Assembly: GCA_030529655.1 (NCBI GenBank)
Contig: JAUMWJ010000007.1
Coordinates: 1-54,835, forward strand
Source of the DNA: Eubacteriales bacterium
GTDB taxonomy: Bacteria; Bacillota; Clostridia; Oscillospirales; Oscillospiraceae
Direction of reading: 5' to 3'
DNA: 54,835 nt
Both the position numbers and the translations under genes were made by a program. The notes beneath the pieces are model-generated. The model searched no databases. It was not told where the DNA came from and saw nothing but the letters and a program-made list of their open reading frames with translations. Positions 33,130 through 41,666 of the stretch are shown piece by piece; the first letter of the stretch is position 1; every line of letters begins with the position of its first letter.

Positions 33130-33873
33130 ATGCCTAAAATTTATTTAAGTCCCTCCACACAGGAGTATAATCCTTACATAACGGGAAACGGCTCGGAGGA
33201 ATATTTCATGAATCTGATTGCCGATGCCATGGAGCCGTATTTGCTCGCAAGCGGTATCCAATTCGACCGCAACACACCGGAAATGACCGCAGCCAGCTCC
33301 ATTGCGCAGGCCAATCGGGGACAGTATGACTTCTACCTTGCCTTGCACTCCAATGCCTCCGGAGACGGCAGTGTCGAGGGAAGAGCACGAGGTATTATCG
33401 CCTATTATTATCCCACCAGCACCAACGGACGGCGCGGTGCGGAGATCATCGCCGACAACCTCAAGGACATTTATCCGCTGCCCGATCGGGTAACGACGCG
33501 AGCTACTACTGCGTTAGGGGAGGTGCGTCAGCCGCGATTTCCTTCTGTGTTGGTGGAAATCGGGTATCACGATAATGTGGCGGATGCCCGATGGATCGAG
33601 AGTAATATTGAGAACATTGCCCGTAATCTGGTGCGGTCCATGACAGAGTATTTCGGGATTCCCTTCGTGGAGCCCACCGCGCCGCAGCCGGCGGTGGTAC
33701 GCACACAGGGCGGCGTGTTGAATCTGCGAAGCTTTCCCTCTACTGCAGGCAGTATCATTGCACGAATACCCAACGGTGCCAATGTGACAGTTTACGGACA
33801 GAACGGCGGTTGGTATGTGGTGCGTTATGGTGATCAGATCGGCTATGCCTCAGCGGCTTATATCCAAATATAG
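33130..33873 (+). CDS. N-acetylmuramoyl-L-alanine amidase with SH3b domain
   Basis: Cleaves the amide bond between muramic acid and the stem peptide. The 247-residue protein holds an Amidase_3-type zinc hydrolase domain (residues ~1-175: LSPSTQEYNPY, LALHSNASGDG, VLVEIGYHDN with the catalytic Glu) and a C-terminal bacterial SH3 domain (residues ~185-247: GGVLNLRSFPSTAGSIIARI, VVRYGDQIGYASAAYI) for wall binding. There is no N-terminal signal peptide, so export is unexplained; it may act during lysis or engulfment. The ATG at 33130 is preferred over 33124 because of AAAGGGG spacing. Confidence 0.88.
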   Translation: MPKIYLSPSTQEYNPYITGNGSEEYFMNLIADAMEPYLLASGIQFDRNTPEMTAASSIAQANRGQYDFYLALHSNASGDGSVEGRARGIIAYYYPTSTNGRRGAEIIADNLKDIYPLPDRVTTRATTALGEVRQPRFPSVLVEIGYHDNVADARWIESNIENIARNLVRSMTEYFGIPFVEPTAPQPAVVRTQGGVLNLRSFPSTAGSIIARIPNGANVTVYGQNGGWYVVRYGDQIGYASAAYIQI

Positions 33874-33907
33874 CAGTTAAAAATGCATCATTCACCAATA
33901 TTTAGAC

Positions 33908-33936
33908 TTGACACTTGCACGCATAAAGACTAAAAT
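33908..33936 (+). promoter_or_regulatory. Promoter of rny
   Basis: TTGACA (33908-33913), 17-bp spacer, TAAAAT (33931-33936), giving a leader of about 100 nt before rny. Confidence 0.8.
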
Positions 33937-34041
33937 TGAAAAGGATCATTATCGGAAGATGAGGGGATCTGCCGATTATTTTCTACACACGGACGACAAA
34001 TGTCGTTATGATACACAATACACACAGACAGGAGGAACCCA

Positions 34042-35595
34042 ATGATCAAATTATGGATCGCTATTGTTGCAGCGGTCATAGCTTTTGCTCTTGGCGTCCT
34101 CGCTTGTATTCTGATTTATCATCGCAAGCAAAAAAATGATGAACGCAAGATCGCCAATGCAGAGGAAGAAGCACTTCGCATTGTCAACGATGCCATCAAA
34201 ACGGCAGAGAGCAAGAAACGCGAAGCTCTGGTGGAAGCAAAGGAAGAAATTTTGCGCTCTCGAAATGAATACGAGAAGGAAGCAAAGGAGCGTCGTGCCG
34301 ACCTGCAAAAGCAGGAGCGCCGACTGCAGCAGAAGGAAGAAAACATCGATCGCAAGACCGAAGCCATTGAAAAGAAGGAAGAGGCTCTTGCTGACAAGCA
34401 CGCGGCTTTGGATAAGGAAGCCGAGGAAATCAAGATCATCAAGCGCAGTCAGACGGAAATGCTGGAGCGTATCTCCGGCTTTACCGCTGAGCAGGCCAAG
34501 GAGTATTTGATTGCTCAGGTGGAGTCTGAGGTCACCCATGAAACCGCGTTGAAGATCAAGGAGATCGAGGCACGCGCCAAGGACGAGGCGGAAAGCCGCG
34601 CCAAGGAGATCGTGGCTACCGCGATCCAGCGCTGTGCCGCCGACCATGTGGCTGAAATTACCGTCAGTGTGGTACCCCTGCCCAATGACGAGATGAAGGG
34701 CCGCATCATCGGCCGCGAGGGACGCAATATCCGTACACTGGAGACGCTGACCGGCGCCGATCTGATTATCGATGATACACCCGAAGCCATTACCGTGTCT
34801 TGCTTTGAGCCGGTGCGTCGTGAGATCGCCCGTCTGGCTCTGGAGAAGCTGATCGCCGACGGTCGTATTCACCCTACTCACATTGAGGAAATGGTGGAGA
34901 AGGCCCGCCGTGAAGTGGATGCTGTCATCCGCAGTGAGGGTGAGCGTGCTGTGCTGGAAACCGGCGTGCGCGGTCTGCATCCCGAACTGCAGAAGCTGTT
35001 GGGTCGCTTGCACTATCGTACCAGTTACGGTCAGAATGTGCTGCAGCATTCCATCGAGGTGTCCCATATTGCCGGTCTGATGGCTGCCGAATTGGGCGCC
35101 GATGTGCAGGCCGCCAAGCGTGCCGGTCTACTGCACGATCTAGGCAAGGCCATCGATCATGAGATGGAAGGTACCCATGTGGCACTGGGCGTGGAATTTG
35201 CCCGCAAGTATCGGGAAAAGGAAGAAATCATCCATGCCATTCAGGCACACCACGGCGATGTGGAGTGCAAGACGCTGGTCGCCTGCCTGGTGCAGGCCGC
35301 CGATGCCATTTCCGCTGCCCGTCCCGGTGCGCGCCGTGAGAATCTGGAGAACTACATCAAGCGTCTGGAAAAGCTGGAGGAAATCACCGGCAGCTATCCC
35401 GGTGTGGATAAGAGCTTTGCCATTCAGGCCGGCCGCGAGGTGCGTGTGATGGTCAAGCCCGAGCAGGTCAGCGAGGACGAAATGGTCATTCTGGCCCGCG
35501 AGCTTGCCAAGCGCATTGAAAACGAGCTGGAATATCCCGGCCAGATCAAGGTGCACGTGCTGCGTGAGACCAAGGTCGTGGAATACGCCAAGTAA
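34042..35595 (+). CDS. rny: Ribonuclease Y
   Basis: Membrane-anchored endoribonuclease that initiates mRNA decay in Firmicutes. The 517-residue protein has one N-terminal membrane helix (residues ~2-24), a long coiled coil (~30-170), a KH domain with [20 protein letters not shown] (near residue 215) and an HD phosphohydrolase domain with [15 protein letters not shown] (near residue 365). An AGGAGG site precedes the ATG. Followed by a strong terminator and originally by ymdB. Confidence 0.97.
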   Translation: MIKLWIAIVAAVIAFALGVLACILIYHRKQKNDERKIANAEEEALRIVNDAIKTAESKKREALVEAKEEILRSRNEYEKEAKERRADLQKQERRLQQKEENIDRKTEAIEKKEEALADKHAALDKEAEEIKIIKRSQTEMLERISGFTAEQAKEYLIAQVESEVTHETALKIKEIEARAKDEAESRAKEIVATAIQRCAADHVAEITVSVVPLPNDEMKGRIIGREGRNIRTLETLTGADLIIDDTPEAITVSCFEPVRREIARLALEKLIADGRIHPTHIEEMVEKARREVDAVIRSEGERAVLETGVRGLHPELQKLLGRLHYRTSYGQNVLQHSIEVSHIAGLMAAELGADVQAAKRAGLLHDLGKAIDHEMEGTHVALGVEFARKYREKEEIIHAIQAHHGDVECKTLVACLVQAADAISAARPGARRENLENYIKRLEKLEEITGSYPGVDKSFAIQAGREVRVMVKPEQVSEDEMVILARELAKRIENELEYPGQIKVHVLRETKVVEYAK

Positions 35596-35602
35596 CGAAA
35601 CA

Positions 35603-35649
35603 AAAAAGGGCGCGTTGCAAAATGAAAAATTTTGCAACGCGCCCTTTTT
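35603..35649 (+). terminator. Terminator of rny
   Basis: A 21-bp perfect stem (35603-35623 with 35629-35649, arm AAAAAGGGCGCGTTGCAAAAT) with a GAAAA loop. Its 3' arm is one copy of the direct repeat flanking the CDF gene. Confidence 0.9.
35629..35648 (+). repeat. Direct repeat, left copy
   Basis: ATTTTGCAACGCGCCCTTTT, identical to 37052-37071. It corresponds to the 3' arm of the rny terminator; the two copies enclose the CDF transporter gene. Confidence 0.85.
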
Positions 35650-35738
35650 CTGAGATATTCTGAGATATAAAACAGTTCAAAATATCCTTATGCCTGTGTT
35701 CGCCCGTCATTTTTCAGTTTGACTCGGAAAATAAAATA

Positions 35739-36629
35739 TTACTTTCCCGTAATGTGCAAATAAACCTTGCATTCAGAAAATTCAGCATTCAGTTCTTCCA
35801 AAATTTTGTCGATCAGCCGCTGCATTTCCGCATACGTTGTTTCGGGGAGAAAATCGAAATCAAAGTCCACGATGACCGTCTGTCCGAAGCGATGGGAATT
35901 GATACTGTTGAGAAGATTAAATTCGTGATAATGTGCATTGACGACTTTCAGAATTTTCATCTGCGCATCTTCTTCAAGCGTAAGATCGGAAAGTTCGTGA
36001 ACGCCGACGCGGATGCGTCCGATTGTGCGAATCACCGTAATCACGGCAATCAGTATGGAAATGACGGGTTCCACATAGACAACGCCCGACCAGGAGCGTA
36101 AAATCATGGCAAGAAGCACCGAGAGCATAATGCCGGCATCGAAAGCAAAGGAAGAAACCATGCCTTCAAACACCGTTTTTGCCACCTTTGTTTTCGCCTT
36201 CTTGTAAGCGCTGTATGCGGAGAGCAGAATTCCAACGTCCGCCAGCACGCAGATAATCTTGAAAATCACGGCGACGATGATCAGGTCACTGACACCCGAA
36301 GGCACGATGATTCTATATACGGCAAAGCCCAAAATAAACAGCGAACCGAGCACCATCAGAAAGTCACAGAAGACTGTTGCCAAAACTTCAAGACGATCAC
36401 TGCCGTAGTTGTAAGTGAATTTCAGATTTTTCTGCAGCTTTTTGTTGAGAAAATAGCAGATTCCCGTCCTCGTCAGATTGCAGGTCGATGTCAGCATATC
36501 CATTAGCATGGAAATTGAAAATGTCAGAATTACGGATACGATCAGTGCAACGTAATTCAGAATTTCCATCAAAAAGTTCAGAAAAGCACTTGCTTGCGCT
36601 TTCTCATATTTTTCAGCATCTTCGTTCAT
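35739..36629 (-). CDS. Cation diffusion facilitator (CDF) transporter
   Basis: Exports a divalent metal such as Zn, Mn or Fe by proton antiport. The 296-residue protein has six predicted helices (residues ~15-210) and a C-terminal cytoplasmic domain with IVDFDFDFLPETTYAEM, typical of CDF proteins. Residues FDAGIMLSVLLAM occupy the TM5 region, with the Asp expected in the metal site. The gene is clearly more AT-rich than neighbours, lies on the opposite strand and is bracketed by 20-bp direct repeats, so it appears inserted between rny and ymdB. The ATG at 36629 follows AAAAGGAG at rather long spacing. Confidence 0.85.
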   Translation of the reverse strand: MNEDAEKYEKAQASAFLNFLMEILNYVALIVSVILTFSISMLMDMLTSTCNLTRTGICYFLNKKLQKNLKFTYNYGSDRLEVLATVFCDFLMVLGSLFILGFAVYRIIVPSGVSDLIIVAVIFKIICVLADVGILLSAYSAYKKAKTKVAKTVFEGMVSSFAFDAGIMLSVLLAMILRSWSGVVYVEPVISILIAVITVIRTIGRIRVGVHELSDLTLEEDAQMKILKVVNAHYHEFNLLNSINSHRFGQTVIVDFDFDFLPETTYAEMQRLIDKILEELNAEFSECKVYLHITGK

Positions 36630-37051
36630 TTCAAAATTTTCTCCTTTTTCTTTTTTATAATAATCTCACTACTTTGTGAAACAGTACTGTACTCGGTTTA
36701 ATAATCCTCATAAACGGTTTGAACGCCAAACTTGTCGTTCGGCAGGTACGGAAGATATTCGGAAAATACACCGATAATCAACTTGTTACTTTGGGGTTAA
36801 TAATTGTTTGCTGAGTCTGCAAAATACAGCTCGGAAACATAAGAATATAAAAGTTATACACAAGTATTCAACAACTGTCAAGACAATGTTGGCTTGAGCT
36901 GAATGAACATTATCAGACTGTTCTTGCTCATACAAACACGTTGAGTTTTTGTGCTGTTTATGATATGATTATAATGTATAGTTGTGGCATGGTACGAAAA
37001 TCGAAAGATAGCCCGAAACCAACTGTGACCGAACAGAAATACAAATAGATC

Positions 37052-37071
37052 ATTTTGCAACGCGCCCTTTT
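37052..37071 (+). repeat. Direct repeat, right copy
   Basis: Identical to 35629-35648. It can form a small hairpin with AGGGCGTG just downstream, and the ymdB -35 begins 5 bp after it. Confidence 0.85.
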
Positions 37072-37075
37072 CTGG

Positions 37076-37103
37076 TTGCAAGAGGGCGTGTATGTGTTAT
37101 AAT
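37076..37103 (+). promoter_or_regulatory. Promoter of ymdB
   Basis: TTGCAA (37076-37081), 16-bp spacer, TATAAT (37098-37103), about 36 bp before the ATG. Confidence 0.65.
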
Positions 37104-37139
37104 ATACTATATTTTTATAGTATAGAAGGGAGCAATACC

Positions 37140-37916
37140 ATGCTCTACCACATTTTAGCCATCGGCGATGTGACAAGCGAAGCCGGCACAGCGCATCTGG
37201 CACGCCATCTGCGGCAGATCAAGAAGCTGAAAAGTATCGACTTTACCGTCGTTAACGGCGAAAATATTTCCGGCACGGGGTTGACCCCTGCCCAGGCAGA
37301 TGACCTTTTTGCTGCCGGTGCCGATGTGATCACGCTTGGTAACCACACCTGGGGCAAGATGCAGATTGGCGACTATCTGGAGGAGAACCGCTATATCCTG
37401 CGCCCAGCCAACTTTGCGCCCCGTACCCCCGGCCGGGGCTGGGCAGTTTACGACTGCGGCGCATTCAGTGTGGGCGTGATGGTGCTGATCGGGAGATGCG
37501 ATCTGGACTGGAAGGCAGACAACCCGTTTACCACCGCGGACAAGCTGCTGACAAACGGAGACAAACCCACCTTTACCCTGCTGGATTTCCATGCGCAGGC
37601 CACCAGTGAAAAGCTGGCACTTGCCTACTATCTGGACGGACGGATTTCCGCCATGTGGGGTACCCATACCCATGTGCCTACCGCCGATGAGCGGGTGTTC
37701 CCCAAGGGGACGGGCTATATTACCGACTTGGGTATGACCGGCGCGGTGGAATCGGTGCTGGGGATCCGGCCGGAGCAGTCCGTGGAAACCTTTTTGGGCG
37801 GTTTACCGGGAAGATACCGTCCGGCTGACGGCCCTTGCAAGGCACAGGGCTGTATTTTCACGCTGGACAGCGATACCGGTTTGTGCGTGGATGTGGAGCG
37901 CATTGACATTCGATAA
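37140..37916 (+). CDS. ymdB: YmdB-family metallophosphoesterase
   Basis: A 258-residue phosphodiesterase of the TIGR00282/YmdB family; in Bacillus it hydrolyses 2',3'-cyclic nucleotides and influences biofilm and motility choice. Visible metal motifs are AIGDVTSEAG (first metal Asp), VVNGENISGTGLT (Asn and Glu), TLGNHTWGK (Gly-Asn-His) and MWGTHTHVPTADERV (Gly-x-His-x-His) near residues 175-190. The ATG at 37140 follows GAAGGGAG. In Bacillus ymdB directly follows rny; here the CDF insertion separates them. Confidence 0.93.
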   Translation: MLYHILAIGDVTSEAGTAHLARHLRQIKKLKSIDFTVVNGENISGTGLTPAQADDLFAAGADVITLGNHTWGKMQIGDYLEENRYILRPANFAPRTPGRGWAVYDCGAFSVGVMVLIGRCDLDWKADNPFTTADKLLTNGDKPTFTLLDFHAQATSEKLALAYYLDGRISAMWGTHTHVPTADERVFPKGTGYITDLGMTGAVESVLGIRPEQSVETFLGGLPGRYRPADGPCKAQGCIFTLDSDTGLCVDVERIDIR

Positions 37917-37933
37917 CAGAGGAGGCAATTAAA

Positions 37934-38419
37934 ATGTCCGTTGAAAAAGTAAGAGAGTATCTGACCCCCTACGGTGTGGCAGACCGTATGCAGGAGTTTG
38001 AAGTGTCCAGCGCCACGGTAGAGCTGGCTGCTGTTGCCGTGGGCGTGGAAGGCGCACGCATTGCCAAGACGCTGAGCTTTAAGGTAGATGAACAGCCCAT
38101 TTTGGTGGTGGCTGCCGGTGATGCCAAGGTGGACAACAGCAAATATAAGCACTATTTCCACGCTAAGGCCAAGATGCTGACCCACGAAGAAGCGGTGGAG
38201 CGCATCGGCCATGCCGTAGGCGGCGTGTGTCCCTTTGCCCTGCCGGAGGATGTGAAAACTTATCTGGATGTGTCTCTCAGGCGTTTTGACACCGTGTTTC
38301 CTGCTGTGGGAAGCCCGGCATCCGCCATTGAGCTGACTTGCGATGAATTGGAGAAGTGCTGCGGTGCCAACTTCGTGGAGTGGGTAGACGTTTGCAAGGG
38401 CTGGCAGGAAGAAGCGTAA
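37934..38419 (+). CDS. YbaK/EbsC-family aminoacyl-tRNA deacylase
   Basis: A 161-residue editing-domain protein of the YbaK/INS superfamily, which clears misacylated tRNA (Cys-, Ala- or similar on tRNA-Pro). The family pattern is seen in ARIAKTLSFKVDEQPILVVAAGDAKVD, around residues 42-68, with the conserved Lys of KTL, and in VGGVCPFALPEDVKTYLD near residue 95. 17 bp downstream of ymdB. The ProS encoded at 40085 lacks an INS editing domain, so this protein is a plausible trans-editor. Confidence 0.88.
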   Translation: MSVEKVREYLTPYGVADRMQEFEVSSATVELAAVAVGVEGARIAKTLSFKVDEQPILVVAAGDAKVDNSKYKHYFHAKAKMLTHEEAVERIGHAVGGVCPFALPEDVKTYLDVSLRRFDTVFPAVGSPASAIELTCDELEKCCGANFVEWVDVCKGWQEEA

Positions 38420-38420
38420 T

Positions 38421-39506
38421 ATGGTACGGATTTTACACGCAGCGGACTTCCATCTGGACAGCGCATACGGTGCGCTGAGCATGGAACAAGCGGTACAGCG
38501 CCGCAAGGAAAGCCGAGAAAATCTGGCACGGTTGGTGGACTATGGTAACGACCATCAGGCGCAATTAATGCTGCTCAGTGGCGATTTGTTTGACTCCGAT
38601 GCCACTTTTGGGCAAACCGGTGAGATGCTGACAGAGGAGCTGGGGCGTTTTCACGGTGAAGTGGTGATCGCACCGGGCAACCATGACTATTACGACCGGC
38701 GCAGTGCCTATGCAAAGCTCCTGTGGCCGGAAAACGTACATATTTTCAGACAGGATGTCATGGAGAGCATTGCCTTTCCGCAGTATGGCTGTGTGGTGCA
38801 CGGTGCGGCATTCCTGAGTGAAAATGCCGAAGAACTGCCGCTTGAAAATGTGGCTGAAGATGACGGATTGCTCCATCTGGGCGTACTGCACGGGGATGTG
38901 GGCAGCAAGGACAGCCGCTATCGCCCGATTTCGGTGCAGCAGATCGCCCAGAGCGGTCTTGCCTATCTGGCACTGGGTCATGTGCATGGCTGCAGCGGCG
39001 TATTGCAGGCAGGAAAGACGGCCTATGCTTATCCCGGATGTCTGGAGGGACGCGGCTTTGACGAACTGGGTGACAAGGGCTTTCTGTTTGGCGAGGTGGA
39101 CAGCGCCGGCGTCAAATTGCGCTTCATTCCCTTTGCCAAGCGCCGCTATCAGATTTTAAATGTAGATCTCACAGAAAGCGAACAGCCGGTGGAGACCATC
39201 TGCCGTCAGTTACCTCTGCGGACAGAGGATGATATTTACCGTATTTTGCTGGTAGGGGAGAGTACTGAGCCGATTCGGGCAGAAAAAATCCAAGAGGAAT
39301 TGGCGGAGCGGTTCTATCACCTGGAAGTGCGGGATCAGACCCGTCTGCGGCAGGATCTGTGGGCGCGGTGCGATGATGACACCCTGCGTGGTTTGTTCCT
39401 GCGGCAGATGCGGGAAAAGTACGATGCCGCCACCGATGATACGCAGCGTCAGCGTATCGAGCAGGCGGTACGGTTTGGACTGGCTGCCATGGACAACAGA
39501 GAATAA
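38421..39506 (+). CDS. SbcD/YhaO-like DNA-repair exonuclease
   Basis: A 361-residue calcineurin-like phosphoesterase. Metal motifs are LHAADFHLDSAY (DxH), LLSGDLFDSD (GD), APGNHDYYDRR (GNHD) and ALGHVHGCSG (GHxH near residue 190). The best fit is YhaO rather than SbcD because of length and the DFHLDS start. In Bacillus yhaO pairs with the SMC-like yhaN; no partner gene follows here. It starts 1 bp after the deacylase stop codon, so it is coupled to it. Confidence 0.87.
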   Translation: MVRILHAADFHLDSAYGALSMEQAVQRRKESRENLARLVDYGNDHQAQLMLLSGDLFDSDATFGQTGEMLTEELGRFHGEVVIAPGNHDYYDRRSAYAKLLWPENVHIFRQDVMESIAFPQYGCVVHGAAFLSENAEELPLENVAEDDGLLHLGVLHGDVGSKDSRYRPISVQQIAQSGLAYLALGHVHGCSGVLQAGKTAYAYPGCLEGRGFDELGDKGFLFGEVDSAGVKLRFIPFAKRRYQILNVDLTESEQPVETICRQLPLRTEDDIYRILLVGESTEPIRAEKIQEELAERFYHLEVRDQTRLRQDLWARCDDDTLRGLFLRQMREKYDAATDDTQRQRIEQAVRFGLAAMDNRE

Positions 39507-39512
39507 GATAAT

Positions 39513-39543
39513 AAAATGACACCGCTTTTGGCGGTGTCATTTT
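39513..39543. terminator. Bidirectional terminator
   Basis: AAAATGACACCGC / GCGGTGTCATTTT (39513-39525 with 39531-39543) with a 5-bp loop. It serves the yhaO-like gene and the convergent small gene. Confidence 0.85.
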
Positions 39544-39712
39544 ATTCGATGGGGTATGTATGCTCCTTGCTGATAACATTGCGAGCAGCGTTAGCCTGCT
39601 GTGTGGCAATTTGCAGCGTCTGCTTAGCGCTGCCGAAATTCTGTTCCTCCATGCTCTTTAGCGCGCGGTGAATTGCCTTGAGCAATAGATAACAAAGATC
39701 TTCATAATCCAT
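39542..39712 (-). CDS. Unknown 56-aa protein
   Basis: MDYEDLCYLLLKAIHRALKS start, then a Gln/Ala-rich helix (SAKQTLQIATQQANAARN). The ATG at 39712 follows GGAGGAAAT. Short, helical and soluble; no family recognised. Divergent from the ribbon-helix-helix gene, with shared GTCA-type repeats in between, suggesting joint regulation. Confidence 0.7.
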   Translation of the reverse strand: MDYEDLCYLLLKAIHRALKSMEEQNFGSAKQTLQIATQQANAARNVISKEHTYPIE

Positions 39713-39729
39713 AATATTTCCTCCGGTAT

Positions 39730-39797
39730 GCGTCAAGATTGCGTCATTTATACATAATAGGATAATATGACGCTAAAATTTTGTCAATACTTCGTCA
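39730..39797. promoter_or_regulatory. Cluster of CGTCA/TGACG half-sites between divergent small genes
   Basis: GCGTCA at 39730-39735 and 39741-39746, TGACGC at 39768-39773, TTGTCA at 39781-39786 and TCGTCA at 39792-39797. Five related half-sites in 68 bp, directly next to a gene for a ribbon-helix-helix protein that could bind them. Confidence 0.5.
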
Positions 39798-39814
39798 TAT
39801 GGAGGATTGATAAG

Positions 39815-39988
39815 ATGGCAGATAATAAAATGAGATACACGCTGCGCGTGGAGCAGGAACTGCTGGATAAGCTGGGATATATTGCCGAGTATGAGGGTCG
39901 CACAAAGAACAGAGAGTTAGAGCAACTGATCAAGCGCCGCATTCGGGAGTTCGAAGCGGAGCACGGTGCAATTGAGGAAGAAAAGTAA
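39815..39988 (+). CDS. Arc-type ribbon-helix-helix protein (57 aa)
   Basis: MRYTLRVEQELLDKLGYIAE followed by YEGRTKNRELEQLIKRRIREFE matches the Arc/MetJ fold, with a short beta-strand and two helices. The ATG at 39815 follows GGAGGATTG. It could be a DNA-binding repressor of itself and the divergent 56-aa gene. It may be an antitoxin-like unit, but no toxin domain is recognisable in the partner. Confidence 0.75.
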   Translation: MADNKMRYTLRVEQELLDKLGYIAEYEGRTKNRELEQLIKRRIREFEAEHGAIEEEK

Positions 39989-40008
39989 AGGGATCGGATG
40001 GCGCAGTC

Positions 40009-40037
40009 TTGACAAAAACACCGCTGACCGATACAAT
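40009..40037 (+). promoter_or_regulatory. Promoter of proS
   Basis: TTGACA (40009-40014), 17-bp spacer, TACAAT (40032-40037). Only about 40 nt of leader, so there is no room for a T-box. Confidence 0.8.
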
Positions 40038-40084
40038 ATGATATTGGTAAAAATTCGTGAAAACGAGGAAATAGAGGTACAATC

Positions 40085-41524
40085 ATGGCCAAAGACCAGA
40101 GAAATGTAGAAGCAATCACCTCCATGGAGGAGGATTTTACCAAATGGTATACTGACATCTGCCTGAAGGCGGAACTGGTGGACTATGCCAGCGTCAAGGG
40201 ATTTCTGATTCTTCGCCCCTATGGCTACGCCATCTGGGAAAACATCCAGCGTCTGATGGATGCCGAGTTCAAAAAGACCGGTCACACCAATGTGGCCATG
40301 CCCGTTCTGATTCCCGAGAGCCTTCTGAAGAAGGAGGGCGAACTGGTGCAGGGCTTTGCTCCCGAGGTGGCCTGGGTCACTCACGGCGGCAGCGAGAAGC
40401 TGGAGGAGCGTCTGGCATTCCGTCCCACCTCTGAGACCATGTTCTGCGACCATTGGTCTCATGTGCTGCACTCCTACCGTGAACTGCCCATGCTCTATAA
40501 CCAGTGGTGCTCCGTGATCCGCTGGGAAAAGACCACCCGTCCGTTCCTGCGCAGCCGTGAGTTCTGGTGGCAGGAGGGCCACACCATTCATGAGACCGCC
40601 GAGGAGGCGCAGGCCGAGACTGAGCAGCAGCTCAACTGCTACGCTGACTTTTGCCAGAACTATCTGGCGATGCCCGTGGTAAAGGGCCGCAAGACCGACA
40701 AGGAAAAGTTCGCCGGTGCGGAAGCTACCTACACCATCGAGTGCATGATGAAAGACCACAAGGCCCTGCAGTCCGGCACCAGCCACTATTTCGGCGATAA
40801 ATTCAGCCGCGCTTACGACGTGACCTTTACCGGCCGCGACAACAAGCTGCAGTATCCGTTCCAGACCTCCTGGGGCGCAAGCTCCCGTCTGATCGGTGCG
40901 GTTATTATGACCCACTCCGATAACAACGGTCTGGTGCTGCCTCCCGCTATCGCTCCTATTCAAGTGGTGGTGCTGCCTATCGCACAGCACAAGCCCGGTG
41001 TCATTGATGCCGCTGCTTCTCTGCGTGATCGCCTGATCGCTACCGGCCTGCGTGTGAAGATGGACGACAGTGAGCAGTCTGCCGGTTGGAAGTTTGCTCA
41101 GTACGAGATGAAAGGCGTGCCTCTGCGTGTGGAGATCGGCCCTAAGGATATGGAAAAGGAGCAGTGCTGCATCGCTCGCCGCGATACCGGTGAGAAGGTG
41201 TTTGTGCCTCTTAATGAGCTGGAAACCAAGGTGGCAGAGCTGCTGCAGGATGTCCATGACAATCTGTACAACATGGCCGCTAAGAATCTGGAGGACAACA
41301 GCTTTGACATGACCTCCTGGGAGGAAGTCAAGGAAATGGCGCAGGGCAAGGGCGGCTTTGCACGTACCAAGTGGTGCGGCAGCTTAGATTGCGAGCTGGC
41401 GATGAAAGAAAAGGCTGGTGTCAGCAGTCGCTGTATGCCTCTCAAGCAGTCCGGCACCACCGGTAAGTGCGTGGTGTGCGGTAAAGATTGCACCACTGAC
41501 ATCTACTGGGGCGTGGCATACTGA
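40085..41524 (+). CDS. proS: Prolyl-tRNA synthetase (archaeal/eukaryote-type, ProS3)
   Basis: Class II synthetase charging tRNA-Pro. The 479-residue protein has motif 2-type FLRSREFWWQEGHT near residue 160, an anticodon-binding domain and a C-terminal zinc-ribbon-like region with CGSLDC and CVVCGKDC, all hallmarks of the type without the inserted editing domain. A YbaK-family deacylase gene lies 2 kb upstream. Stops just before a terminator whose stem overlaps the S10 operon promoter. Confidence 0.95.
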   Translation: MAKDQRNVEAITSMEEDFTKWYTDICLKAELVDYASVKGFLILRPYGYAIWENIQRLMDAEFKKTGHTNVAMPVLIPESLLKKEGELVQGFAPEVAWVTHGGSEKLEERLAFRPTSETMFCDHWSHVLHSYRELPMLYNQWCSVIRWEKTTRPFLRSREFWWQEGHTIHETAEEAQAETEQQLNCYADFCQNYLAMPVVKGRKTDKEKFAGAEATYTIECMMKDHKALQSGTSHYFGDKFSRAYDVTFTGRDNKLQYPFQTSWGASSRLIGAVIMTHSDNNGLVLPPAIAPIQVVVLPIAQHKPGVIDAAASLRDRLIATGLRVKMDDSEQSAGWKFAQYEMKGVPLRVEIGPKDMEKEQCCIARRDTGEKVFVPLNELETKVAELLQDVHDNLYNMAAKNLEDNSFDMTSWEEVKEMAQGKGGFARTKWCGSLDCELAMKEKAGVSSRCMPLKQSGTTGKCVVCGKDCTTDIYWGVAY

Positions 41525-41621
41525 TTTTTCCGGCAAGCACAAGATGTTGTGCCGGAAAACCGTTGTAAAACCCCACAAAATTACACCCTGAAAATTTTTG
41601 CAAATTTCACAAAAATATTTT

Positions 41622-41660
41622 GGAAATCCCCTTGACAAACAAGGGGATTTCCTTTATTAT
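41622..41660 (+). terminator. proS terminator overlapping the S10 operon promoter
   Basis: A 13-bp perfect inverted repeat GGAAATCCCCTTG / CAAGGGGATTTCC (41622-41634 with 41640-41652), followed by TTTATTATT. A second stem, TTTTCCGGCA / TGCCGGAAAA, sits closer to proS (41526-41559). Confidence 0.75.
41632..41660 (+). promoter_or_regulatory. Promoter of the S10-spc ribosomal operon
   Basis: TTGACA (41632-41637) lies in the loop and left arm of the hairpin above, with a 17-bp spacer and TATTAT (41655-41660) in its T-run. Confidence 0.75.
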
Positions 41661-41666
41661 TACATG

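Larger units (their letters stand above)
36630..37139. other. Gene-free region between the CDF gene and ymdB
   Basis: About 510 bp, AT-rich, no convincing gene. It holds a 10-bp palindrome ACAGTACTGT (36681-36690) and a TCAC/GTGA inverted repeat (about 36665-36679) just upstream of the CDF gene that could bind a metal-responsive regulator, a lone plus-strand promoter-like pair TTGAGT/TATGAT (36941-36969), the right direct repeat and the ymdB promoter. Confidence 0.5.

Noticed and set aside
36941-36969. Promoter-like TTGAGT/TATGAT as evidence of an unrecognised RNA gene
   Set aside because: No hairpin-plus-T-run terminator or conserved structure follows; the AT-rich insert can generate such matches by chance.
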